Of a stretch of 64,000 nucleotides of DNA, positions 38,462 through 61,000 are shown piece after piece. This stretch comes from Bugulina stolonifera (lineage: Eukaryota; Bryozoa; Gymnolaemata; Cheilostomatida; Bugulidae), in contig OW285189.1 in NCBI GenBank assembly GCA_935421135.1, forward strand, positions 13,971,072 to 14,035,071, written 5' to 3'. The notes under the pieces were generated by a model. That model ran no database searches and had not been told where the DNA came from. It saw nothing but the letters and a program-made list of their open reading frames with translations. How positions within the stretch are numbered: position 1 is the stretch's first letter; each line of letters starts with the position of its first letter. The position numbers and the translations under genes are program-made.

Positions 38462-38895
38462 CAATTTGGACGTGTCCAGTTGGGTAGCTGAAACGTGCCG
38501 TACAACATACAGGCCCGTGTACTGAGGAAAGGGAATCAGAACTGGCTGACCAAGCGAGAGCAAGAAAGGCTAGGGCTAAGGAGAGAGAAGGGACAAATCC
38601 AACCCCGCAGGATTGTAAACACACAATGAGGTAGTGGGCTGAGTAAGAGGCAGACCCGGGGCCCGAAGGTGACTGTTTCAGTCCTCAGAGTTGGTGCAAG
38701 ACCTGGTGGTGTGGGATCAGCTCTTATACCTAGATAGACTAGCAGGAGTCAGACGCTACGGCAGTGGAGAGGAGTTGGGACTGCTGGGTCTTAGTACTAG
38801 CCATAGACTGTACTGGGAAAGACCCAAGGCCAGGAATGAGTGCCTAATACCCTACTGTTAGCAGTAAACATTAAGAGACTGTATATTTCAATATG
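38462..38895 (-). repeat. 430-bp dispersed repeat, copy A
   Basis: Its complement is collinear with 46672-47125. Shared anchors are cagtctct..tttactgctaacag, tagggtat.aggcact, cccagtacagtctatg, ttagccctag, ccgtacaacatacagg (as read on plus) and gtccagttgggtagctga. Probably an LTR or SINE-like unit; no frame is conserved. Confidence 0.75.
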
Positions 38896-39911
38896 GTATG
38901 ATACTTTAATGAGTAACAGCCTCCGGCAATTAAAGTCTGAAGGCAATCACTAATTCTGGTTCCGGTCTTAGGTAGTCTCGGACCATGAGGGGTCCAAGTT
39001 GCATACAAGGAACACAGTTGAGCATTCATGCAATAATGTAGGTAAATGTAAATGTTTATGTGGAATGTGTGGTCAGATCACTTGGGCTGATACAGTAATT
39101 AGTAATAAAACGATAAATGATAACATATTAATCAATATTTTATGTCAAAATGAATTGAATATCGAAGTCATCTAATTAATATCAGATGCTTTGTTACCTT
39201 ATTGAAGTAACTTTCTTTGCCCACTAACATATTATGATTCATAATGCAATGTTTCAATTCCAAGTTTTTAGTAAAGCAGACATGCAAAATAGTAGCATTA
39301 GTAATGTTGTATTGATTCAGTCAGGTCAGCACTGCACGAGGACGAGAGATACCAGATTACTTGAGGACAATGTATGAATGTCGGTAGCACAACTCCTGAT
39401 CGCATAATGATTGCTTATCAAATGAAGACTGTGCACAAGGGTTATTGATTATGCAGTAAACCATGGGCAGTTGTAATTTGAACAGTAATCATTAGGAGGT
39501 TGCCCTGATGCCATACTTTATATTCCTCTGATGAGACTGGTATCCTATGAAGCTAATAAGATTTAGTATCTAAAATCTATTCTAACAAAAATATGTTACA
39601 CTCCTTGCTTTCATTAATCAAGCAGGACTTTAATGCGACAGTGAAGTAATGACATTGCCTGCCAGGCCACCCTCAATAGAACAAGTGACGCTCACAACTG
39701 CAGTGTGGAATTACTACGATAGATTAACACTTGCAATTTTACTCTCATCAATGAATTAGAGCCACGGGCATCCGTTACTGCATGGCAATGCATTTTTCAT
39801 ATAAAATTATTATTCTTTTTCTATTACAGTCAGATATTCAAAACTATCATACCCTTAGTGTGAATGCCAATATCTGGAGCTGGCTAGTCTGTGGCAGCGT
39901 TTAATAGCAAC

Positions 39912-43605
<3,694 letters not shown>

Positions 43606-43923
43606 CAGGTTTATTCCATACATATACCATAAACTGAAATTTTACTGATTGTTTTCTTATAGCATAATACATGTATTATTATTCATTGCAGTACTTTAGT
43701 AAGTCTAGAGCTTTTGTATCTCACCTTGAGAATAATAATTGAGTAGAGATGGATCTTTATTTAACAAAGTTACTGAAAAGATATTCAATTTTTACAGTAA
43801 TTGTAAAATACTTTGTCTTATGCATTTAAACATTATTATTCATTATACTTATTAATTTATGACATGAATTATTACAAAATATAATATTGCCTTCAATGAA
43901 CTTAATGATATTATTGTTATTAG

Positions 43924-44911
43924 TTACAATTGATTAGAATCGTTGAATCCACTATTATCTAATGTTCTCATATATACAGTTGCACTCATGAGTGGTTTGC
44001 TGGGTAGCTCATCGTCATCATTTGGGTCATAGCCTACAGTATAAAAAGAAAACAAATGCTAAGAAAGTATCTGACTAAAAGTTATTTAGTATCAGTAGGC
44101 TATCTAACACTATATTTTTGCATGCATTTTATATACACATGACTAAATGTACATGAAATTATCATAAATTGGTCTATTATTCAGTATGCTGCTATAAATC
44201 TGTATTCTAAGAGGGTTGGTTGCTGTTTTGAGAAACAAATTTAGCCGAAAAATAATGATATTCTCTTTTATTGGCTCATTACTACTCATTATATTGGTGT
44301 CCAGTCACAAGATTCTATAACCTCTGTTTGATCATACAAGATATTCCATAGTTTAGTGTGACTATCTATTAATTCACATCAGTTCTCATTCACCAACAAT
44401 AACCCATGTACTTACTTATTTTCTTTCCGTTGGCATCTTGTCGCTGCAATAACCTTCCTTCCAAAAACTTGGCCAAAACTTCATATATGTCTCCCTTACC
44501 ATTGAAGACCATCTTTGTCTCTGGATCAGTTTTGCCATAGTTGCTTTCCTTTATTATAGCATTGGAAATATCATACAATATATGCTGGAAACCTTTAGGA
44601 ATTCCTTTACGTAAATTGCCACCGTACATGTCCCGTCGTGATTGGTGAATAACTGGATGAAACTTTGAGCCAGAAAACATATCGCTGTCTTCATCAGCAA
44701 TTAAACGTGGTAGCGGCTCGGGGCAAGTCAAATTTCTTGGAGCTGATGTGAACGCTTCATTTGATTCAATATTTGGATGAATTGACTCCTCCAGTTCGTT
44801 AATGGGTAACGGATTTTCTGTATTGTCGTCATTCATAAGGCTTGGTAAGGAAGCTTTATCATCTGTTATGAGACTTGTGACGTTTTTCTCTTGTAGATTT
44901 TCTGAATCCAT
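43924..44911 (-). CDS. Small protein with probable RIIa-type docking domain
   Basis: Two exons, 44911-44416 and 44033-43924 (phase 1), giving 201 residues. The first 100 residues are acidic and low-complexity (many Asn, Asp, Glu and Pro). Residues 104-157, IPKGFQHILYDISNAIIKE ... DIYEVLAKFLEGRLLQR, follow the spacing of RIIa dimerisation/docking domains (PxGLxxLLxxLxxxxLxxxPxDIxxFxAxYFxxLLxxR), but with about 15 extra residues between the helices. Such domains bind AKAP-type helices in PKA and in ciliary or sperm proteins. No further domain is seen. The ATG at 44911 is chosen; no ATG precedes it in the frame. Convergent with ALDH9A1, 318 bp between stops. Gene identity is unknown; a ciliary role is only inference. 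Confidence 0.65.
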
Positions 44912-45824
44912 CTTATCCAACAGGGTGAAGAAAACTCTCTTTTTTTCTCTAACAGAACATTAATCATGGATGTTTATATGGCATAACATGCTTATGTTCA
45001 CCAGTTTTCAGCATTATTTCTTATAATTGCAAGTATATGATTAACTTCAAAATATTATTTTCACATGTACTTGCACATGTAAACTTTTTTTTCTGGTTGG
45101 GAACGGAATAGATACATGTACCTGTAGGCTGCATAATATCATCACTACATCATTCGTTTTAAAGAAAAGACCACTGACTTGATTAAAACTACATGTACTG
45201 TCCTGTGTTTTTAGGTTTTTTTTGCCTCCATAGTACGGGTCTTAATTATAGTTGTGGCCACGACTTGGCGTTCGACCAGGTGTACCATTACACCCAAATA
45301 TTACCCAGTTACTTACCATATATGAATTACAATTGCGTTCCTAGGTGTATATATGAAGTCCAACCCAGTTTCCAAAAAAACTAACCATGCTTATACATAC
45401 AATCTCAATACACGTTGAATGATCATGTACCTGCATTGTCTATGTATGTGACTGCATGTCATTACTATATAAATGCTGCCTTACTGTAAATTACTGTCAT
45501 ACATGTCCAGGAATTGATCTATTTGATATTCTTGGTAATTTTGCCTTGACATGACTGTCCTTTGCATATTGCTAGTTTTGTGCATCCGCCCTTTTTATCC
45601 AATTACATGTAACAGGCGTATTGCATTCTTTTTGTACCACGCCAAGGCTTTTTGTAGCCATTATTGTATAACGGACCTTTTATGTTCAAGTCTAAGCTGA
45701 CTAGTGCATGCGACACTGACCTAATCTATGTAACCTCGACCACGGTAGTGGGCAGAGCATGTTTAGTATAAAAGGAGCTCCACTTTGTCATGATTTTCAG
45801 TTGCTTGTTAGCTTCTAAGAAAGT

Positions 45825-46262
45825 ACAATCTCTTACAATATATAAGGGGCCTTATACTGGTTACTGCTAACAGTATAACATACAAACTTCTTACACTAGA
45901 CGTGGGTTCCAGGTACAGCTTTAGGGTTGTCGAGGACTGTCACTACAATCCATTGCTCCTCTTCATAAACAGGGCTACATGGAGGTACCGGTCTATACCT
46001 TATGATAGAAAACCCGTGCATCTCACAGTGTAGCTAAGTGCAGTGCCATACAGGCAGGCTAGTGTGGAATTCCACCATCCACTCTTACTATTGATGTCGG
46101 TGCATACCCTCTGGTAGCGCACCCATAAATCCGTCAAGTCAAAAATTTGAGGTTGTCCTCTCTCTAGCATTCAGCACTGGGGCTAGAAGAAGCACTGCTT
46201 TGTTCTTTGTACTCTGATGTTGTATGGCTGCGCTCCGTTTCCCAGTGGAACACAACTCATGA
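45825..46262 (+). repeat. 430-bp dispersed repeat, diverged copy D
   Basis: Shares its two ends with copy B: caatctctta..ggttactgctaacag at the start and tgttgtatggctgcgctccg..cagtggaacacaact at the end. The middle is mostly different. The two copies lie in the same orientation about 850 bp apart. Confidence 0.45.
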
Positions 46263-46671
46263 AGTGAGGTAAGCATTTAGTGTGCAATGAGTTTATACAT
46301 CTATATAATATTGTTATGGCCTGTACAGCTACATTTCGCATTAACATTAACATTATCCAGTCTTATTGCGAATTGATTGCTTAGTCATGCAACTTACATA
46401 CAATGTACTTGTATATGATGTTGACTTGGTACGTTTTGTGTGATTTTACTCTACCAGTTATTCCTATAACTATAATGTACCTACTGTACTTTATATGAGT
46501 TTATGCCATTTTTCTACACAACAATCCGATTCCTTTGTACCAACTTGCACTCATACCCCTGTTGCTAAGAGACCAACTCAATGTACCGGTTAACCTTTTT
46601 ACCTCAGACCGAAACTGATTTTCATAATTGTATATTACTAGCACAACTTTGCATTCTAACTTATCTTACTG

Positions 46672-47125
46672 AAGTTATACAGTCTCTCACCATTTACTGC
46701 TAACAGCAGGGTATCAGACACTCTCTCTGATTTTGAATTTTCCCAAGCACAGTCTATGACTAGTACACTAAGACTTGGCAATCCAACTTCTCCCACCAGC
46801 TGTAGGTCTCGCTTTTGCTTGTCCCAACCTAGCTACAGGAATCGAGCCTACATCACCAGGCCTTGCGTTGAACAAGGACTTTCATGGTTAATTTCGGACC
46901 TCGGGAACCTCTCCTAGTCATCACACTACTTCATTACGTGTCTACAGTGTGTCGGTTGAACCTGCTCTCTCTCTCTCTCCCACTCCCACTCCTACTCTCT
47001 ACCACTTTCTCTCTCTAGCCCTAGTCCCCTATTGCTTGGGCCGCCGGTTCTGACTCCATCTCCTCGTTACTCTAGCCTGTATGTTGTACGGCTGCCTCTC
47101 AGCTACCCAGCTGGACACAACAGTA
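46672..47125 (+). repeat. 430-bp dispersed repeat, copy B
   Basis: From aacttatcttactgaagtt to cagctggacacaacag. It contains a ctctctct tract and pairs along its whole length with the complement of 38462-38895. LTR or other short retroelement origin is plausible, but no PBS, polypurine tract or coding interior was identified. Confidence 0.75.
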
Positions 47126-47860
47126 TAGTTAGTGCTTTTTATTAACCGCATGATTTGGACTTCAGAGTCCCAGCCAATAAATCCACAAGTAAATTTAGGG
47201 ATACGATAAAGATCGATGCAGCCACTGCGCCAACCAGGACACAACAACAAAATATTATAACTATATTTATGTTAAATTGTAAATTTTTTAATAAATAGAT
47301 TATTTTTCTTCCTTTATGAGTTCTGATTATCATTATGATTTATCATATTGATTTTAACTGTATATATGAATATTAGCACGTAAAAAATCAAAATGAAATT
47401 TCCTGTTTTATTATATGCAAACTAACTACATAGCAGCAAAACACTTGACACTTGCAATTTTCAGAACATTGAATAATAATCACCAAGAATAAAAATGTAT
47501 GCCATTGTAATGGTAAGTCGAAAGAACACCTACTACAACAATATACTAATGTACATCAAGGACTGGCTATAATATAGAATACCATTATTGGGCGTCTGCT
47601 AGGTTGCATAGGAACAAATCGGAAACGCGCAATATACGAGATTGGATGTTGCTTGACATAGACCGCAAGCGTCACTTTGTTTATATGCGCATATATAGTT
47701 TGCTGGCAGTATTTTTATATCGGGACGAGGTTAGGCTATTTTGATATAGCCAAGTATGCCGATTCGCCTTTTCAATCGCTAGTGTAAAACAAATACCCGA
47801 TTGTGAAGTTGACACGACTAGGCTACCCATTGCGGAAACAACTGCAGCAGGAGTGCAAAA

Positions 47861-53669
<5,809 letters not shown>

Positions 53670-55024
53670 TTATCCTAACCATGTTGACATAGACATCTAT
53701 ATTTGCAGACTAGCTGTTGAGAGATTTTGCACCAGTTGACACTTTGCAATCCTGTTTGAGAGTTATTAGATAATATTTAGCCTCCATAAGTTTATGTACA
53801 ATACTAATGCATTTCTACTATATCTGATATTTTTAAATAATGTATTTTTAAATTATGCTATTTTTCTTGCACAATGTTTGTATCACTGAATTTCTAGCAC
53901 TATATTGCTTGATATAATTATTGTCTAGCTAGTCAAATCATGTGACATTGTATTATTTTGATGTGAAGTCATGGACTAGTTTTAAATAATATTGTTGTTT
54001 TTCATTAGCATACTAGCTCTCCCAAAGAGGACCCCTAGTTCTCTCTGGTTATCCTCATTAGTAGCTCCTAATGTTTGTAATACTGGAACAAATTTATTTT
54101 AATATTTTTATGCATTCTTATATCAATCCTACTGTTATCTATTATTATTCATCATGTAAAATCTGTAGTAGAGAAATTTGTTATAATAAAGTAGTAGGCC
54201 TACATTCTACCTAAGTAGAACTGTAAAGTGGTGTCGTCAACCAACAGGCATTGAAGAGTGTGTACTCCAGTCCAAATACAAACCAAAATTAAAACCCACT
54301 TTTATGGGTCTAAACTCATTGGCATACATTTTGGCCAGCTTATCAAATAAAATCTGGCGGATCAGCATGTTGTTTGCAATATAATTGTAATATGGATTTT
54401 AGAGACATATAAATTACCAGTAAAATTAACGTACAACCCTAATATTGTTTTCACCTAACACCATACAGAAGGATTTGTTATAAAAATGGATCTTATTGGT
54501 TTATGAACAATAGAAAATGTACATGTCAAATGATTGGAATAAAATATTATAAAATAGTTCATAGCTTTAATAATTATTATGGAAGTGCAGGTCAGGTTGG
54601 TAACCTCATTATTTCACTATTACACAAATGAAGTATGAAATAAAATGAAAAGATACAGTAATCAGACATCCCAGAGAGAAAACTATGAATAGCTCTGGCT
54701 GACAAGTTTAGTGGAACTAAAATAATATACATGTACCAACTTGATAAACAATAGGAACACTAAAAACCATACACTAACATTCTACAGCTAAATCAATGTG
54801 TACACTAATATTATTAGGCTGCACTTCAATGTGATAAGTGACTACAAAATAATAAATTTAAACACATGATTTTATGTATTATGTGAACATTTATGATAAG
54901 AAATAACTACTTGTACCCTATAAAATGTATATCTTACACTTTCACTGTCTTTTATGTATATGATATAAAATAGCAACGTAACAGCAGTTGGGACTAGGTC
55001 ATGGAAACTGGTAAACAGTTAGTT
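53670..55024. other. ERK 3' UTR and spacer to SMAD4
   Basis: Convergent-gene spacer, AT-rich, no frame recognised. Contains the candidate ERK poly(A) signal. The SMAD4 3' end must also lie here, but I see no clear signal for it. Confidence 0.5.
54185..54190 (+). terminator. Candidate ERK poly(A) signal
   Basis: AATAAA about 515 bp after the ERK stop codon. Position and consensus only. Confidence 0.4.
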
Positions 55025-58000
55025 CTAATGGAGAAATCTCCTGGGGTGTCTTGTTTCTCCAATTGGCATTGATTGAAGAACCTATAAATATAATTAATAT
55101 CCAGTGTACATACATGTACATGTAGTATAGTGTATAAGACTTGATCCAAATACAATGATAAGAAGTCACCGAGTGAATTAAATGTCTTGTTACAAACGCA
55201 AGGAAGCTACCACCACTATTGCACATTAACAGAGAGAATTAGATATAGTAAAGTCCTTGCCAAATAAGGATAACAAGTAGGCCGATACAGTGGCTCTGAG
55301 CAGGATCTAGAGGGTGGCACATTAATCAATCTCCGAGTATTATAGATATAATATATATTATATAGTGCAATCTGACATATGCTGTCAAACCAACACCCAC
55401 ATAATTGAGCATTAGGCATAATATATACATAATACTACTAGCTGAATGCCACAAAATAAACAGTCTCATTACGACATACTTTCACATCTGCATGCACAGC
55501 TTGTAGATGAACTGTTTGTCTTTAAGTTGCCAAAAGGAAAACTCTGTCCACCAAGATTTAACAATCAATTGCCAATGAACTATTTATATTTAATGTTGGA
55601 GGTGTACAGAGATGGAGGAGAGACGGATGTGCCATTGGTACCGGTTACCACAATGGTGGTGGTAGCTTCCTATGGCAGTACTAATTCTGGCCAAGAGCCA
55701 TTTGTTCTGGACACAATATAACATGCCGGTTTTTACAACAATACCATTTTCTATGAAATGGACTGACAAAAGAAGACCATGGAGTTCAACAAGAACATGA
55801 AATGTATTAATCTTACTTCGTCAAGTAGCTGCAATGGCCTATGTAAATGCACTTCAATCCAGCATGGTGTTTCTTTTATATTAGCTCTAGGATAGTCAGG
55901 GCCCCAGCCTTTCACAAAACTTAGCCTTAGAATACATAGACGGCGCAGATCATCTACACCAATTCCTGCAGCTGAGGCCAAACCCATTCCACCGGCTATA
56001 CCTCCCACAGAAGCAGGACCTGCATCAACACACAATAATAAATATTTGGGTTTATGAATGAAGGCAGCTTCCCTACTGTAATTTTAAAATTATAGAATAA
56101 TCTACATATACAACTAAATACAGGGAGTAATAGACAGTGTAAGTCTATCAATTATGTTATAAGGTGACTCATCGTACAACTAGAGTTTGAGTAATCAGCA
56201 GAAAGAAATTTCTAAATACTGAATGGGAGTTGTGATCCCACTGCTATTTTCTAAAACTGAAGGTCATCAGAAAGGGGACAAGTACTTTTTTTTTAAAATT
56301 AGTAACAAAACTTCTAGATACAAATAAACGTGTAGTGATAAAAGTAGTTATTGTATTTAGTTTAGGATGAAATGTTGGAAAGTTGGCGATGAACCAGAAC
56401 ATGATAGACATGTCTCACTGAAACATTGGCTCTGAACCATAACATGGTACCTTTCAGTCTCACCGATTACAAACACTACCAGTCTACATAGTATATAACA
56501 TTCACAGGGAGCGGCGGATTTTTTTATTTCAAGATGTTGATGTGGGCTAATGATGTCATGATATTTTGATATGATATCATATTTTATTTCACCCATAATA
56601 CCTCTTCAGTACCACCTTCAGAGGTCAACATACCATAATCACTCAGTATTAAAAAGTACACGATTAACCTATAAGCCTATAAGTTAATGTAGCCACATGG
56701 AATCAGGGTGCTCCTGCTCACTGCTAGTTGGCAAGGTCAATGGTGTATGTGAAGGGCAGCCGCACATATATTTACCCAATCAAATTACATTGCAACCAGG
56801 TGTTACTAATAAGTAAGTTATATTTAACATACCTGGCATATTTCCAGCAACAGCAGCAGCATGTGCAGCAACTGCAGCCTTTGCATTAGCTGCTTGCTGC
56901 TGCATCTGAGTATAACACTGCCTCAAATCAAACACCTGTAATTGCAAATCAAATAATGTACATTATAATTCACTAAGGCCTGCTTATGCAATTAATAATC
57001 ATAAACCTGGAACATATTCGCCTGGCAAACACCTCAGCATAGCAACAAAATTATTTTAAGTCGGAGAACACTGCTAAACATTTTTGTACAGGCATTTTAC
57101 AGAACTGTATACTACAATACACTTTAACCTACTTTGATTGTAGCACTGGGGTAGATCTTGTGTACAGCGTCTCCTGGCTGTCTGCCAGCTTCTCTATCCA
57201 GATAGTAGCTCTGTACAAACACACTGTGCATGCTGGAGCAGTGGAGGAACACATCACCTTCACCTTTTAGTTCTAACTGAACCCCCTTACCTAAAACAAT
57301 GATTATAGCACTGGTAATAACAGTGGAAATATTACTGGAGTATTTACACCAACCAACTTAATGCCTAAATTACAGCAGGTAAACTTTCGGAGCTCCTAAA
57401 TCAATCAGTCTTCATATTTCAGTATAACTTATTAATTTTACTGTCACCTACGCTGTTACTGTGCATTGTAGGCCAATCTGTTAATTAAAATTTAGAAATT
57501 AAAATTTCAAAATATTTTTCTCTCAACCTTATTACATGACCAGATACAGAAAATCTCTATATAATCTCCAATCTCTGCCACACACGTTATTTATAGGATT
57601 GGCAATCACAACAGAAACAGTTGCACACAAAAATAATACCTATGACGTTATACATAATATAGGCCTACACACCTAACACATGGTATTAATAAACAAATAT
57701 TTCTACACTGAGGACTGCATGCAAAGTATGACAACATCATGGTTATGATGCAATATATACCCTGCTATTCAAACCCACACACACTACAAGAGTATAATAT
57801 TACAACATGATTTGGCCTGGCTTACACAAGTATATTTAGTAGTAAAATGTAGTAGCAGCAGTGTTTTAAATCCTAGCCATGCGATGTAAGCTTACCAATA
57901 TGTAACCGTGCCTTCTCAGACACCTCTGTTCTGTGTACATTGGATAGCTGACCCAGACAGAACCTGCTGACACTAGAAGGGTCTGTATAACCATCTATAA

Positions 58001-61000
58001 TCACTTTAGGTGAGGAAGAGATCACTTTGAACACTTCACCAACCTACATGTACATGTATATAATTACAGTTAGGTACATCACAGAGAGTACATAGGAGTT
58101 ATCTGACCGGTATTCCATCAACTGCATCATATTCATAACAACTTCCATATTTATTCTTAGCAGTTGTCAGACTAGGCAGACATACATTTACAAATAACAA
58201 GTATAATTAAGTGATAATCCCCAGAGGTGACTGGCTACACCATGGTTACACCTACATCTGCCTGCTTACTACACCTACATCCTGCCAGTACACACAGTGC
58301 ACTAGACCTCCTCCTCCTACCAGTGTGTACTGATGAATCACACCCAACTAGTCTGTCACCTGAACAACTCTACAGTATGATAAATCACTACCATTGCTAT
58401 TGGAATTCAGTACATAGTTAGGTCTGCTATAAAAGGTAATAACTAATAATCTGTAATAAAAGTACACCCTATGCAGTATTCTTGTGTACTGAGACCTGAA
58501 GGATTGTACAGCTACATAATATATAATAGACTTACATAACACAGCTCCAGCCAGTACTAAGTACTATGTATTATACATGCCTGGCACCAGTCATACTTAA
58601 AGTCTAAATAGTGGGAGACAAACCCATTAAATGGAATTTACTTGCAAGCAGTGTTTATAATACATTGTAGGTACGTGTAATTATCCCATCCAATCACTAC
58701 ACACAAACTATCAAATTACCTACTTAGCAATCTTTTAGTCAGATCTGAATGGCACATGTCCATCTGAGAGTGCAACTACTTCACACAAAACATCTAATCT
58801 CAATAATTTCACAACAATATTATTTGTGCACAGTTCATCAAAATAACTTAGTCACAAACATGGTTGAAGTATTAGGCAACACATACTGGTACTTATGATA
58901 GTATATTATGGGGAATTTAGATACCTGCTGGTCAAGCTCATAGTATGCTATGGTGCACCAGTGCTCAGGCGCAGGAGTATTAGATATTGGCAGTTGTTTC
59001 TGCGAGTCATGCATAGGCTGTTGGTTCTGAGACCAGTATTTTGTACCTTGTGGTTGTCTTCCCATGTTACCATCTGAAGAGTGAGATTCTATAACATGCA
59101 GAGACCCTTACAATAGTAATATACAGAATATTCATATTGCATATTATGGGTTTGACGAGGTCATACAATACATGAGCCATGCTGTCAACAGAGTAAGTGA
59201 TTTACAGGACATATTGGTAATAGGGCAATAGATTATTTTTGCATAATTCAGCAGCTACTGCAAAAAAAGGGGGGGGGGGAAGAGGGCTGAACATGTATCA
59301 ACATGGAACTGGTTACAAATCTTATACTATTCAAGAAGAGCCAGGTGGTTAGTGCACTCATTCATGGTTCAATTATGGTTGGATTAAACACATGAAAGGG
59401 TTATAAGTAGATATGGGAAGTATACCAAGTCCAGCGCCCATGTGTTGGTAAGTGCTTAGAATTACTGATATGAATAATAGGGGTCCATTAATTGGGTCAT
59501 AGATATCATTTATCACATTAAATTATTTGATACATCCACACCTGATAGTAAAAACTTTCTGATACATTCGATCATAGAATCACTATCATTCAGCAAATTG
59601 AGTACCACCAGCAAAGCAGGTAACCTGAGTTCACCTTCCACAATAGGAATTAGTGAAATTTCCAACTGATAATAAAAACTTAGGTTACAAGTCTCTAGCA
59701 GCCTAGAAAAACATTTCAAAATATGACTCACTTCATACATAAGTAGTGTCATTCATTGGTCAGGGAAGCACTATTCAAGAACTATTTCAATGAACTGAAT
59801 AATACTATCAATGACTATTTCCTTACTTTGTCATAGAGGGAGTCACTTGCACACCTGACGAAAAAGGCACAGATAATGACAATTTGTCTTTCCTAGATAT
59901 ATGTTTCATGATTTTTATATACACACTGCCCTAGGATAATGTAAACCTACTGTTTTTCAACAAGAGACTGCTCAGAGACTGGTTTTGCAAAAATTCTGTA
60001 GCATTGGCATACAATGGAATAAAAACTTTTCAGTAAAATAATCTGACAAACGTTTTTCTACATTTCTGGACCAGTCTTCCAATGGCCAGGGATGGTTTCT
60101 TACCAGGAGGTTGAGGCCATCCAGTTGTTGATGGTAAGTGATCAAACCCAGCAAGAGCAGTGGAAGGAGGTGCTGAGGACATGGGATACCCTGGAGTCAG
60201 CAGGGAACCTGCAAGAGGAGAGATGCTCATGAATATACAATCAGCTAGATCCTACATATAACATGAACAGCGTATAGACATGTACAACTGCTAGCTGGAA
60301 CCAAGTGCAATCTAGTACTGCAATATAATTATCAAATCTAATTAACTTGGCATAAACAATAATTCAAAGCATCCCCTTGGTTTTAACATATCAATTACAG
60401 AATTTCCAGGAAAACTCATTCAGCTAATCTTGTAAAATTCTGGATAAATCCAAGTACAAGGATCAAATTACTATCAAAAGATCCACAGTTTCATTATGAT
60501 GAAGAAAATAAGTACCAACCATCACTCTTAGTGAAGATGACATACAGCTTGTAACTAACAACTACTAGCATAATTTACGTACTATATTGTATCTAACATG
60601 TATTCTTGCGTAGATAATTCATGAACTGTATATTCTAGAGCAGTGATAAGCCAAGCTGATACACATAGAATCAAGAAAACTATCCACATAAAACCAGAAG
60701 TAAGATTATGGATGAGAGAACATTGGCAGAGAGACACATCGATAGCATGCATATGCTTACAGCTACCCAGAATTTAAACAAATCTGACCAACAACACAAA
60801 AACAAATATAGCAGTAAGAAAGGGAGAAACCAATACACACCCATTCAGGTCATAAATTGTTGAGTTAGTATAGCAACAGACACCATAGCAGCTAGGTAGC
60901 TACTATCTCCCCCTCATTTTTATGTATCTACCTGCAAATTTTGTGAATGAAAATATTCCTACTGCAGCATGAACTGTAATAGAAGCTGATTGGATTTAAC

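Larger units (their letters stand above)
35908..39911. other. Intergenic, STOML1-like to ALDH9A1
   Basis: Divergent-gene spacer with a SINE (36990-37318), a copy of the dispersed repeat (38462-38895) and a small orphan frame (36461-36745). The first ~400 bp are very AT-rich. No further exon recognised. Confidence 0.5.
44912..47860. other. Spacer between the RIIa-like gene and ERK, mostly repeats
   Basis: Divergent-gene spacer. About half is occupied by two copies of the dispersed repeat (45825-46262 and 46672-47125). A tataaaag at about 45770 precedes the first copy and may be that repeat's own promoter. The last ~250 bp before 47861 are richer in CpG (cgcgcaatatacg, cggaaacgcg) and are the likely ERK promoter. 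Confidence 0.5.

Noticed and set aside
59513..59752. 79-codon minus-strand frame between SMAD4 exons
   Set aside because: In the same strand as SMAD4 but the exon 4-exon 5 junction (60104 to 59073) is phase-consistent without it and it matches nothing in SMAD4.
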